Shown: piece by piece, positions 1 to 12,398 of the stretch | Layout: the number at the start of each line of letters is the position of its first letter | Numbering within the stretch: the stretch's first letter is position 1 | Assembly (NCBI GenBank): GCA_963573315.1 | Contig: OY752149.1 | Location: 930,001 to 994,000, forward strand | Length of the DNA: 64,000 nt | DNA from: Entomortierella parvispora | Taxonomy: Eukaryota; Mortierellomycota; Mortierellomycetes; Mortierellales; Mortierellaceae | Direction: 5' to 3' | Made by a program: the position numbers and the translations under genes | Notes under the pieces: generated by a model | Seen by the model: the letters and a program-made list of their open reading frames with translations, nothing else | Told to the model about the DNA's origin: nothing | The model's database searches: none

Positions 1-1329
1 ACGACCAACGAGAACACACGAGAGCGTTCTCGCCCAATTGAGAAACGCAAACAAAGAAGGTCCATCGCTTGGCGCTGCACCTCCGCCTTACAGGAGTACA
101 GACGACCCTTTGCGCGGTCCCCTCTTGCCCACCAGAAAGGAAAGAAAATATCGTCTCTTAAGGTTGTCTGCTGCGGTGCTGCATATTGCGGGCGCAGGTG
201 GGCAATCGTTGTGTGTTTTGTTTGTGAGCACAACACGTCTTGCTGCACTCGCTCCACTCACTCCTCTGCATTCTGCTTGCTCTGCTTGCTCTACTGCGGG
301 AGACAACCCTGCTTCTGACGAATGAGCGGCCACAAACCTTGCCAGATTCTCTCACTCTTTCTCCGATTCACTCTCTTCCGCGTGCAAAGGCGACTCTCCC
401 TGCCCTGTCGTCTCACTCTGCGCTCGGACTGTGCTGCTGCGAGCGATGTCAGACTTCCGTGTCCCTGTGCCGTTTTCGTGTCGCTGTTCAACCCAGGGCT
501 ACAGAACGGATCGTGAGCCCAGATGCAAGAAAAGGATTCATCCTTGCTTCTCACAAAGTATGAAGTGGGCAAGGGGCTGTGACCACATTGCGAGGGCGAT
601 CAATAGGATGCGTTGGATGTGCTGGATGTATTGGAGCAGATCGCCCAGTCTGCCATCGGACGTATTGGACGCTAAGGACATTGGAATCTAGGCTCGAGGC
701 AATTGAGCTCTTGAAAAAAGTCCAACAGGACCAACGGGACCACAGGCACAGAACACAGAACACAGAACACAAAACATCCAGAAAGGTCCCACAAACAAGT
801 TGAGGTCTGACAAATCTGCCAAAGAGCAAAAATTATTAAAAAGAAACTGTCTCCTCAGCCCCTTTTCGTCAAAGGTTCAAAGCTAATGACCGCGGATTAT
901 CGCCCCGCCCGTTCCTCTTTCTTTCAAACCACATCTTTGGCGTTTGGTGGTCTACCAGGAAAGTAGCAGTAGGCAAATATGCAGTAGTAGACTATCATGT
1001 CAATCGACAATGAACGACACAAAGGTCAAAGCGACCCGAGGCGGCGTCTTGCCCTTCGCCTAGATGTGTTTTGTTTTGTGTTTTGGGATGTCCACCCTGT
1101 GAGTCGACCAATAACACCATTGCATAGTTTCACATCCCGACAAGGTCACGCTGGCCAAACATGGCGGCCAAACACGAATTTTCTGCCTTTTTTCCAATGA
1201 AAACGATATTCCGCAGTGGAGATTGCCATCGGCTCATCCCCAAGAGGCAGACACTGTACTTTTTCCTACTATATCGAGATGCAGATATTCTTTTGCATTG
1301 GATTCATTCCTACTAAGCTATAAACGAAT
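1..1329. other. Left-edge intergenic region, no supported gene
   Basis: No convincing gene lies here. The open frames are short, overlap one another on both strands and show no recognisable domain. The stretch 240-480 is pyrimidine-rich on the plus strand, like the leaders elsewhere in this window, so it may belong to a gene outside the left edge. A short direct repeat of an ACAGAAC unit lies near 747-775. The right end (about 1200-1329) would hold the 3' untranslated region of the ABC transporter that ends at 1330. Confidence 0.5.
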
Positions 1330-4300
1330 TTAGATCGCGGCCAAGGCCTCACAATCACGCTTTTCCTTCTCTTCTGCAATGGCGTAAAGGGCGTCAAACT
1401 CGGTCGAACGCTCGCACATTGACCGGAAGAGTCCATCCTCCTTCTGCATCAACGTCAATGGCTTGTCATACTCGGCAATCTCTCCTGCATTCATCACCAA
1501 GACACGGTCAAAATCGGCAATGGTTCGGATACGATGAGCAATCGTGATAATGGTCGAGTCTGCCATCTCTTCGCGGATCGTCGTCTGGATCTTGAGGTCA
1601 GTCTCGAAATCAACACTAGCTGTGGCTTCGTCCATGATGATGATCTTGGATTGACGGACTAAAGCACGAGCCAACGCGATCAATTGACGCTGGCCCTGGG
1701 AGAAGTTAGAGCCGTTCTCCTTGACGGGGGTATCGAGGGTGATCTTGGAGGGGTCGACAATATCTGATTCTGTGGTCGAGCCCTTGACAGATCCAGCTGG
1801 CGAGGCTCCAGTGGTGCCAGTAGCACCGGCGGCCACATCCACTTCCAAAGAAGTCACCGCGAGATTATTGCGCTTGCTAGGCATAGAGTTGGACTTGGTC
1901 TCTGGAATCAAGTGACTCCGTCTCAAAGCCTCCCAGAGCTCACGGTCCTCGCGCTCTCCGAAAGGATCCAAGTTGGAGCGAAGTGTGCCCTTGAACAAAA
2001 TTGGGTCTTGCGGAATGATGGTCAAGTTGGATCTCAAGTCTTGAAGACCAATCTTGCAGATATCAATTCCATCGATTCGGATCGTTCCCTTGGCGGGATC
2101 CATGAAGCGGAAAAACGAGATGGCAAGAGTCGATTTGCCGGATCCAGTACGACCCACGACTCCGACCTTCTCGCCGGCCCTGATGGTGAACGAGATATCC
2201 TTGATGACTTCGGGGGCGTCAGGAGCGTACTTCATGGTCAAATGATCAACGACAATCTCACCCGAGTGAGGCCACGAAGCTGGGGGACGAGAACCCTCAA
2301 TGACGGCGGCAGGCTCTTCTTCGAGATCCATGTATTCAGCTATACGCTCAACAGAGTTCATACTCATCTCGTTCATGGCGTAGATGCGAATTACCCAGAT
2401 GATTGTGTTGGTAAACATGAGCGAATAGGTCAAACTGAGAGCGGCCCAACCAGGAGCGATCTTTCCCCAGTTCTGGAGGACGAGAACACCTGTTGCAAAA
2501 GCAACAAAGGCCCCAGCTGTATCGACGCGCCAATTCAGCCAGCGATTAGCGGACCAGAGCAAGAAGAATGTGCGGTTATTGTCGTCGAGATTCACAAGGT
2601 TGCGGGATAGGAAGCGTCTCTGAAAGCCATATGCACGGATAGTGGTCAGGCCATTCAGGGTCTCGTTGAAATGGTTCAGGATAGGGGAGCGCGAGTTGGA
2701 GTTTAGACGCTTAAGGTCACGCGAGATGGGCACGTAAAAGACACCAATGACTCCGTAGACTCCGACAATGAAGACGGCTGGAATAATAAACAGGGGCATG
2801 TTGCTCGAGATGATGACAATGATACCCACAATTGTCACAAAAGACGCAACAAGACCATGGACCCCATTGCTCACATCGTCATCAATTGTCGATATGTCAG
2901 AACTGAAACGGTTGACGATGCGGCCAATGGGTGTGGTATCGAAGAAGCGAACTTTGGCACGCGTAATCTTGTGCAATAGCTCTTGATGCAGAACCTTGGA
3001 TGCACGGAGACCTCCAGCAATGAGGTAGAATCTTGTAGCAGCCGCAAGCATCAGAGTAGCAACACTCAGCAGGACGTAAATACCAAGGTAGTAGTTGACA
3101 TTGACCTTCTCGCCATGTCCAAACAAGGCCTTGGTAATAGAGTCATGGTCTTCCGCATTCACGGAGGCAAAGGCAGAGTAGAGGGCAAGCGTCACAGGCT
3201 CAGGAGTCACAACTTGGAATGATCGAATTGCGAAGGCTCCGGTGGCCTCAACCATCTTGTTCGCCCAGATGGCCAACCAAGCGTTCTGACCAATGTCGAC
3301 AGCTTCACGAATAAAGAAAATAATTGTCAAAATAGACCAGAAGACCCAGCCGCCAGATGCAACCAAGTAAGTCTTGTAGACCTTCCATGCGACAGCTCCC
3401 TCGACCTTCTTCTCGTCCTCAGTCAGTTTGACGCTGACCTTTTCCTTGTCACTCTTCTTGGCCTTGGTCTTGTCCTTGTCAGAGCCGTTCAATGTGCTGA
3501 CCTCGCTGTCCTCATCAGAGACAGGAGTATTCAATGAGACATTGTCAACCCATCCGTTGCGAATGACCTCCTCAGGAGTTCCAGTACCAACAACCTCACC
3601 CTTGTTCAGCACAAGGACAAAACTGGCAGCGTTGACCGTCAATTGAACCTGGTGAGTCGCCATGAGGATCGTGCGTCCCTCAACAAGGGGTCCAGTCAGA
3701 GTCTGGAACAACTGCTTTCCAGTGTGGGTATCGACGGCCGAGAGACAATCGTCCAACAGCAGCACGTTGGCATCTGAGTAAACTGCACGAGCGAGAGCAA
3801 CACGTTGCTTCTGTCCTCCAGAGAGAGTGATGCCTTGCTCTCCGATTTCGGTCTTGTCTCCAGATTCCAGGATCTCAAAGTCAGTGATCAGAGCACATCC
3901 TTCGATGACGGCGTTGTATCGCTCCTCATCATAGGCCTTTCCAAACAGAATGTTGTCGCGAATAGTCGAGTTCTGCAGCCAGGCTGTCTGAGCAACATAG
4001 GCGATTCCAGATCCACCTTCGGGGTCACGGCGAGTCGATCCATAATCCAAACGAGGCAAGAACATGGAACCCTCGAGGCGCTCCAATTCACCAAGCAGAG
4101 CCAACAACAGTGCAGACTTTCCAGATCCGGTAGGTCCAACAATGACAGAGAGTTGACCGACGGGGAAGTCCGCAGTGACATTTTTCAATTTGAATCGCTC
4201 TTGAGGGACAACAACCTCGGCAACAGGTTCCTCAACAGGTTTTGCAGTCTTGGAGAGCTTTGACTTGATCTTCTGGAACCAAGATTCCTTCTTGGCGGTC

Positions 4301-6596
4301 TTGGCAGCGACCTGTTCGTGTTCCTTGTTGGGCCAGGTATAAGAGGCGTTGACGAATCCAATAACGGGGTGCGTGCCACTGATGGTCTTGGCCTTGGCAT
4401 CGAGCTTTGTCACAGTGATGTCGCGGACAATCTCTTCATCTTCCAAGAACTTGCCGATACGATCGATACTAACGGAGGCTTGGATAGCCGACTTGATCTG
4501 CCACGGGAGCATGTTGAGGGCCTCTCTCATGATATTGAAAAGGGCTAGAGTAGTGAACATCTTGGAAGCAGAGATATCTTGACCAAAGAGCTTTGTATAG
4601 GCGATCAGGACAACGACCATATTCAGAAGAGGCATGACCATCCAGACAATATCGGCAAGAATGATTTGAGTGTATGATTCTCGTGTACGCTTCAATTCCT
4701 TCTCTCGGGCAATCGTGATCTTTTCCTCAAATTTGGCTTCCCAACCAAAGAACTTGACAATGCGAATAGCAGACAGCATCTCGTTCAAGGCGTCCATACG
4801 CTCATCCTTTGTCTTCATGACATCCTTGAAAAGCCTCAGGATGGCAGAGTAGAGCTTTGCAGGGAGAGGGTAAAACAAGATAAGGAATCCGATTCCGACC
4901 AAAGAAGCATATCCGAGCAACCAGTAGAGTTGGATTCCTGCGAGGATGAATTGAATAGGATATCCGTACAAATAAAAGATATAGCTGAAAGGCATTTCCA
5001 GTTTCTTGACATCTACGGCAATCAAGTCTTAGAAGGGAGAAAACAGGTATAATACCCAATTGGTGAGTCCAATTGAATTTCGCTGGATGGATCGTTAACA
5101 ACCCTACCAAGTCGTGGGTATACTTACTTGAGATATTGGCAGACCCAGTCCCTTTATGTTCCTTCTTCCCTTCGCCATCTGCATCAGTTTTGTGAACTGG
5201 CGAGGCCATATCCTTGCGACGCAGGGCTTTGGCAAATACTTGGGCGTTGCAGATCGAGACAGCGTGGACGTAGATGCGACGACCCTTGTGAAGCGCGGCT
5301 TGCATCGTCAAGGACTTAAAAATCGAGGCAAACAAGAGTCCAAAGACCCACATGTAGTTCTCTGATGTAGGTGCCCCACAATCGGTGCACTCAATGTACT
5401 GGATGATCTTGTTGAGACAAAAGGGCGAAGCATTGACAAGGACGCACCAGGGAAGTGACCACAGGAACTGGACAAAGAACTCTCCTCGAAGGGTGCTCAT
5501 CAGTCGACGCGTGAAGGTCTTGGATCTATTTAGCAAGCACAGTAAACGCGAAGGGAATTGTCAATTATTGAGTTGGACTAGGATCAAAAACCACAATGTG
5601 AGCGCAACAAGAGCGCAACAGGTGCGTGATCGTAAACACATGGTTGACTCAACAAAACAAAACAAAAAAAAAAGACTACAGGAACTTTGGCTTACTTCAC
5701 GTTCTTGAAGAGGCTAAGGGAGTGGTACGAGTAATCGGACTCCTCAAGGTTGGGGAGATCGACATCCTGTAGCGGTCTCTTGAATCCCAGGTATACCAGG
5801 GGGTTGACCCATGCAAATGTGAGCCGGGAGTACAGCGATGAAGAGTATTCAGAGGAGGCCACTCTAGGAACCTCACCCTCCTTCAATGACTTGGTGTGAC
5901 TCAAGTTGCGAAAAGGTCGAGTCACCAACGCCACCCAGATGAGCAAAAGATCCGTCACCCACACAGCTTCATCCACCTTCAACCACAATGGCCATTCCGA
6001 GACTGGGATAGTGAACATGTCGGTGTTGTAGAGATGGACAGAGGCGAGGACCAATTGAAGAGCGTAGAACAGATCAAGCTGAGGCCTGATCCAGAACTGG
6101 TTTGACAGAGAAGGACGGACAGCGTAGGCAAGGGCAAGGATCAGGGCATAGGACCAGACGAGAGCTTGGATGATGTCTTCGCAGAGCGAGCGCTGACCAG
6201 CGAGGGTACCGCCATTGTCACGAAGGACAAGGATGGAGAAGAGAGTGAGACCGAGTTGGAAGAAAGTCAGGCCGAGTCTGGCAAGGTTGATGCTGAGTCC
6301 AGCGGATTGTTGGGCCTGGTACTGACTCTGGATGTGCTCGAGAGCATTAGAGTCAGACGAGTTCTCATCAGATCCCGGGGTAGAGTTCTTTAGAGCCTCG
6401 TATTGGTCCAGATTCACGGGTTTCCTAGAGAGGTAGACGAGTGTCGCGACCGAGGCAAGAGAGTAGACCACAGGCAGGGCTGCCAGCACATCGCTAATCA
6501 CGTAATAAGAAAAGAGAAGAAAGGTCAAAGTTGGTAACAGAGTGCAGTCATTAATTTTCGTTTTGTCTCAGCAATCTACCTTGGAGAGATGATCAT
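1330..6596 (-). CDS. ABCC-family ABC transporter, tandem copy 1 (MRP/Ybt1-like)
   Basis: Full-length ABC transporter of the ABCC (multidrug-resistance-associated) class, likely an ATP-driven exporter of organic anions or conjugates at the vacuolar or plasma membrane. My model joins 6596-6580, 6493-5696, 5525-5128 and 5027-1330 in frame, giving 1636 aa. Order: a five-helix TMD0 (about residues 8-200), TMD1, NBD1 (Walker A GPTGSGKSALLL near 700, signature LSGGQKQRV near 800, Walker B VLLLDDCLSAVD near 820), an acidic/Lys-rich linker, TMD2, then NBD2 (GRTGSGKSTLAIS near 1363, FSQGQRQLIALARAL near 1513, IIIMDEATASVD near 1535). NBD1 has Asp where NBD2 has the catalytic Glu after Walker B, the usual ABCC asymmetry. 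The start was chosen because a 17-nt first exon splices to an acceptor shared with the neighbouring copy. Substrate unknown; the NBD1 region resembles yeast Ybt1/Bpt1. Confidence 0.93.
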
Positions 6597-6957
6597 GGTT
6601 ACGAGGAAAGACCGTGTCGTTCGGGGTAAGCTGCACGAACGGAAGGGGTAGCAAAGTCAATCGTGTGTCTTTGACTCAAGAGGAGAATGTGGGAGGGGAA
6701 CGACGCTGGTGTCCTTTTTATCTGTCAAGCCGGGTGATCAATCATCACAGCGAAGAAAGGGGGTCCATACGTTATTACGCGCCACCTTTTTTTTTTTTTT
6801 TTTTTTTGCTCCATTGGCTCCCATAGTTCACCCCTTACTTGTTCTCGCATAATCTTAAGCATCTACACAATATGCAGCAAGGGAACCGAGATTCGATGAT
6901 TTATGGCAAGGAACACTATCAATTTCCACTGTTTAATCATTTCACAAAATAAAATCA
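6597..6957. promoter_or_regulatory. Spacer between the ABC copies: promoter of copy 1, 3' end of copy 2
   Basis: The 361-bp spacer holds the upstream region of copy 1 (minus strand) and the 3' untranslated region of copy 2. A run of 21 T on the plus strand (6787-6807) lies about 190 bp upstream of the copy-1 start. A similar run of 25 T lies about 80 bp upstream of the copy-2 start. No other element was recognised. Confidence 0.45.
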
Positions 6958-9900
6958 TCAGATCACCACCAAGGTCTCACGATCATGATCACGCTTCTCC
7001 TTCTCTTCTGCAATCGCGTAGAGGGCGTCAAACTCAGAGGAGCGCTCGCACATTGACCGGAAGAGTCCATCCTCCTTCTGCATCAACGTCAATGGCTTGT
7101 CATACTCGGCAATCTCTCCTGCATTCATCACCAAGACACGGTCAAAATCGGCAATGGTTCGGATACGATGAGCAATCGTGATAATGGTCGAGTCTGCCAT
7201 CTCTTCGCGGATCGTCGTCTGAATCTTGAGGTCAGTCTCGAAATCAACACTAGCTGTGGCTTCGTCCATGATGATGATCTTGGATTGACGGACTAAAGCA
7301 CGAGCCAACGCGATCAATTGACGCTGGCCCTGGGAGAAGTTAGAGCCGTTCTCCTTGACGGGGGTATCGAGGGTGATCTTGGAGGGGTCGACAATATCTG
7401 ATTCTGTGGTCGAGCCCTTGACAGATCCAGCTGGCGAGGCTCCAGTGGTGCCAGTAGCACCGGCGGCCACATCCACTTCCAAAGAAGTCACCTCGAGACT
7501 GTTGCGCTTGCTCGGCAAGACAGAGTTGGACTTGGTCTCTGGAATCAAGTGACTCCGTCTCAAAGCCTCCCAGAGCTCACGGTCCTCGCGCTCTCCGAAA
7601 GGATCCAAGTTGGAACGAAGTGTGCCCTTGAACAAAATTGGGTCTTGAGGAATGATGGTCAAGTTGGATCTCAAGTCTTGAAGACCAATCTTGCAGATAT
7701 CAATTCTATCGATTCGGATCGTTCCCTTGGCGGGATCCATGAAGCGGAACAATGAGATGGCAAGAGTCGATTTGCCGGATCCAGTACGACCCACGACTCC
7801 GACCTTCTCGCCGGCCCTGATGGTGAACGAGATATCCTTGATGACTTCGGGGGCGTCAGGAGCGTACTTCATGGTCAAATGATCAACGACAATCTCACCC
7901 GAGTGAGGCCACGAAGCTGGGGGACGAGAACCCTCAATGACGGCGGCAGGCTCTTCTTCGAGATCCATGTATTCGGCAACACGCTCAACAGAGTTCAAAT
8001 TCATCTCGTTCTGGGCATAAATACGAATCAACCAGACAATTGTTCCTGTGAACATGAGTGAATAGGTCAAACTGAGAGCGGCCCAACCAGGAGCGATCTT
8101 TCCCCAGTTCTGGAGGACGAGAACACCGGTCGTGAAGGCAACAAAAGCACCAGCAATATCAACGCGCCAGTGCAACCAGCGGTTGGTAGACCAGAGCAAG
8201 AAGAATGTGCGGTTGTTGTCATCGAGGTTTACCAGGTTGCGAGACAAGAATCGTCTCTCGAAACCATAGGCACGAATGGTAGCCAAACCGTTCAAGGTCT
8301 CGTTGAAATGGTTCAGGATAGGCGAGCGCGAGTTGGAGTTCAGACGCTTGAGGTCGCGAGAGATGGGCACGTAAAACGCGCCGATAACACCATAGGCGCC
8401 GACAATAAAAACAGCAGGAATCATGAACATCGGTATGTTACTCGAGATGATGACAATGATACCCACAATTGTCACAAAACACCCGAAGAGACCTTGCAAT
8501 CCGTTACTGACTTCGTCATCAATCGTCGATATGTCAGAACTGAAACGGTTGACGATGCGGCCAATGGGTGTGGTATCGAAGAAGCGGACCTTGGCGCGAG
8601 TGATCTTGCGCAATAGCTCTTGATGTAGTACCTTGGATGCACGGAGACCTCCGATGACGACATAATAGTTCGTAGCAGCAGCAAGGAACATGGTGCCAAG
8701 GTTCAGCAGGATGTAGATACCAAGGTAGTAGTTCACATCGACCTTTTCACCATCGCCGAACAATGCCATAGTGATAGAGTCATGGTCCTCACCGTTCACG
8801 GGTGCAAAGGCGGAGTAAATAGCAAGCGCCACAGGCTCGGGAGTCACGGCTTGGAATGATCGAATCGCGAAGGCTCCGGTGGCCTCAGCCATCTTGTTCG
8901 CCCAGATGGCCAACCAAGCGTTCTGACCAATGTCGACAGCTTCACGAATAAAGAAAATAATTGTCAAAATAGACCAGAAGACCCAGCCGCCAGATGCAAC
9001 CAAGTAAGTCTTGTAGACCTTCCATGCGACAGCTCCCTCGACCTTCTTCTCGTCCTCAGTCAGTTTGACGCTGACCTTTTCCTTGTCACTCTTCTTGGCC
9101 TTGGTCTTGTCCTTGTCAGAGCCGTTCAATGTGCTGACCTCGCTGTCCTCATCAGAGACAGGAGTATTCAATGAGACATTGTCAACCCATCCGTTGCGAA
9201 TGACCTCCTCAGGAGTTCCAGTACCAACAACCTCACCCTTGTTCAGCACAAGGACAAAACTGGCGGCGTTGACCGTCAATTGAACCTGGTGAGTCGCCAT
9301 GAGGATCGTGCGTCCCTCAACAAGGGGTCCAGTCAGAGTCTGGAACAACTGCTTTCCAGTGTGGGTATCGACGGCGGAGAGACAATCGTCCAACAGCAGC
9401 ACGTTGGCATCTGAGTAAACTGCACGAGCGAGAGCAACACGTTGCTTCTGTCCTCCAGAGAGAGTGATACCTTGCTCTCCAATTTCAGTCTTGTCTCCAG
9501 ATTCCAGGATCTCAAAGTCAGTGATCAGAGCACATCCTTCGATGACGGCGTTGTATCGCTCCTCATCATAGGCCTTTCCAAACAGAATATTGTCGCGAAT
9601 AGTCGAGTTCTGCAGCCAGGCTGTCTGAGCAACATAGGCGATTCCAGATCCATCTTCGGGGTCACGGCGAGTCGATCCATAATCCAAACGAGGCAAGAAC
9701 ATGGAACCCTCGAGGCGCTCCAATTCACCAAGCAGAGCCAACAACAGTGCAGACTTTCCAGATCCGGTAGGTCCAACAATGACAGAGAGTTGACCGACGG
9801 GGAAGTCCGCAGTGACATTTTTCAATTTGAATCGCTCTTGAGGAACAACAACCTCGGCAACAGGTTCCTCAACAGGTTTTGCAGTCTTGGAGAGCTTTGA

Positions 9901-12398
9901 CTTGATCTTCTGGAACCAAGATTCCTTCTTGGCGGTCTTGGCAGCGACCTGTTCGTGTTCCTTGTTGGGCCAGGTATAAGAGGCGTTGACGAATCCAATA
10001 ACGGGGTGCGTGCCACTGACGGTCTTGGCCTTGGCATCGAGCTTTGTCACAGTAATGTCACGGACAATCTCTTCATCTTCCAAGAACTTGCCGATACGAT
10101 CGATACTGACGGAGGCTTGGATAGCCGACTTGATCTGCCAAGGCAGCGAGTTGAGGGACTGACGCATGATATTGAAAAGGGCCAAAGTAGTGAACATCTT
10201 GGAAGCAGAGATGTCTTGACCAAAGAGCTTTGTATAGGCGATCAGGACAACGACCATATTCAGAAGAGGCATGATCATCCAGACAATATCGGCAAGAATG
10301 ATTTGAGTGTATGATTCTCGTGTACGCTTCAATTCCTTCTCTCGGGCAATCGTGATCTTTTCCTCGAATTTGGCTTCCCAACCAAAGAACTTGACAATGC
10401 GAATAGCAGACAGCATCTCGTTCAAGGCGTCCATACGCTCATCCTTGGTGCTCATGATGTCCTTGAAAAGCTTCATGATGACAGTGTAAAGCTTGGCAGG
10501 GATAGGATAGGAAGCAAACATGAATGCGATTCCCACCAAAGAGGCATATCCGAGCAGCCAGTAGAGCTGAATTGCTGCAAGCACGAACTGGATGGGAAAA
10601 CCATACAGGTAGAAGAGGTAACTGAAGGGACTTTCGAGTTTCTTGACATCAACGGCAATCAAGTCTGTGAATGAGGCGAGAGTTAGTTTTCGGTTGGTGA
10701 GTGGTGAGCAGAATGCACATTGAAATAGCACATCAACAACGGACAGAAGGTAACGATCTACTTACTGGAGATATTGGCGGAGCCATCCTTCTTCTTCTTA
10801 TCATCTTCCTTTTTCTCCTTATCATCTTCATCGGTCTTGTCAACTGGCGAGGCCATATCCTTGCGACGCAGGGCTTTGGCAAATACTTGGGCGTTGCAAA
10901 TCGAGACAGCGTGGACGTAGATGCGACGACCCTTGTGAAGCGCGGCTTGCATCGTCAAAGACTCAAAAATCGAGGCAAACAAGAGTCCAAAGACCCACAT
11001 GTAGTTCTCTGATGTAGGTGCCCCACAATCGGTGCACTCAATGTACTGGATGATCTTGTTGAGACAAAAGGGCGAAGCATTGACAAGGACGCACCAGGGA
11101 AGTGACCACAGGAACTGGACAAAGAACTCTCCTCGAAGGGTGGTCATCAGTCGACGCGTGAAGGTCTTGGATCTATTTAGCAAGCACAGTAAACGCGAAG
11201 GGAATTGTCAATTATTGAGTTGGACTAGGATCAAAAACCACAATGTGAGCGCAACAAGAGCGCAACAGGTGCGTGATCGTAAACACATGGTTGACTCAAC
11301 AAAACAAAACAAAAAAAAAAGACTACAGGAACTTTGGCTTACTTCACGTTCTTGAAGAGGCTAAGGGAGTGGTACGAGTAATCGGACTCCTCAAGGTTGG
11401 GGAGATCGACATCCTGTAGCGGTCTCTTGAATCCCAGGTATACCAGGGGGTTGACCCATGCAAATGTGAGCCGGGAGTACAGCGATGAAGAGTATTCAGA
11501 GGAGGCCACTCTAGGAACCTCACCCTCCTTCAATGACTTGGTGTGACTCAAGTTGCGAAAAGGTCGAGTCACCAACGCCACCCAGATGAGCAAAAGATCC
11601 GTCACCCACACAGCTTCATCCACCTTCAACCACAATGGCCATTCCGAGACTGGGATAGTGAACATGTCGGTGTTGTAGAGATGGACAGAGGCGAGGACCA
11701 ATTGAAGAGCGTAGAACAGATCAAGCTGAGGCCTGATCCAGAACTGGTTTGACAGAGAAGGACGGACAGCGTAGGCAAGGGCAAGGATCAGGGCATAGGA
11801 CCAGACGAGAGCTTGGATGATGTCTTCGCAGAGCGAGCGCTGACCAGCGAGGGTACCGCCATTGTCACGAAGGACAAGGATGGAGAAGAGAGTGAGACCG
11901 AGTTGGAAGAAGGTCAGGCCGAGTCTGGCAAGGTTGATGCTGAGTCCAGCGGATTGTTGGGCCTGGTACTGACTCTGGATGTGCTCGAGAGCATTAGAGT
12001 CAGACGAGTTCTCATCAGATCCCGGGGTGGAGTTCTTTAGAGCCTCGTATTGGTCTAGATTCACGGGTTTCCTAGAGAGGTAGACGAGTGTCGCGACCGA
12101 GGCAAGAGAGTAGACCACAGGCAGGGCTGTCTGCACATCGCTAATCAATTGCACCCCATGCCATCCAAAAGAAGGGATGGCAAGGACAAAAGAAAAGACA
12201 AAAGTGAAGGACAAAAGTAAAGGACAAGGTTAGGGCAAAAGGTAAAAGGTGCGCAGTGGGGAGGTGCATGTTTGTTTGTTCCACCCGGTCTTTCTCATCA
12301 GATCGAGGGTCCGGGCAGACAGCTTGCTCTCTTTGCCCTATCTTGGCGCAGGCTGCTCTTGGCCGCGTCACGGTGACATACCTGAGAGAGATGCTCAT
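6958..12398 (-). CDS. ABCC-family ABC transporter, tandem copy 2 (MRP/Ybt1-like)
   Basis: Paralogue of the gene immediately downstream, in the same orientation, with the same four-exon structure: 12398-12382, 12140-11343, 11172-10766, 10664-6958, giving 1642 aa. It has TMD0, TMD1, NBD1 (GPTGSGKSALLL, LSGGQKQRV, VLLLDDCLSAVD), linker, TMD2 and NBD2 (GRTGSGKSTLAIS, FSQGQRQ, IIIMDEATASVD). Exon 2, the following 170-nt intron, NBD1 plus linker and most of NBD2 look almost identical to copy 1. The first intron (241 versus 86 nt), the Asp/Lys-rich tail of exon 3, the start of exon 4 and TMD2 differ. Both copies keep all ATPase motifs and open frames, so both look functional. Differences in TMD2 could mean different substrates (inference). 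Confidence 0.93.

Larger units (their letters stand above)
1330..12140 (-). repeat. Tandem gene duplication unit (about 5.2 kb, two copies)
   Basis: Segments 1330-6493 and 6958-12140 are homologous along their whole length in the same orientation. Homology stops sharply at the acceptor of exon 2: upstream of it, introns, first exons and promoters are different apart from the shared splice acceptor and the 17-nt exon length. Identity is patchy, with near-identical blocks separated by diverged ones, which suggests duplication followed by partial gene conversion. Confidence 0.85.

Noticed and set aside
1912-2610. 232-codon plus-strand frame inside ABC copy 1
   Set aside because: It is the antisense shadow of the conserved NBD2/TMD2 coding sequence; the minus-strand frame carries all family motifs and the plus frame has none.
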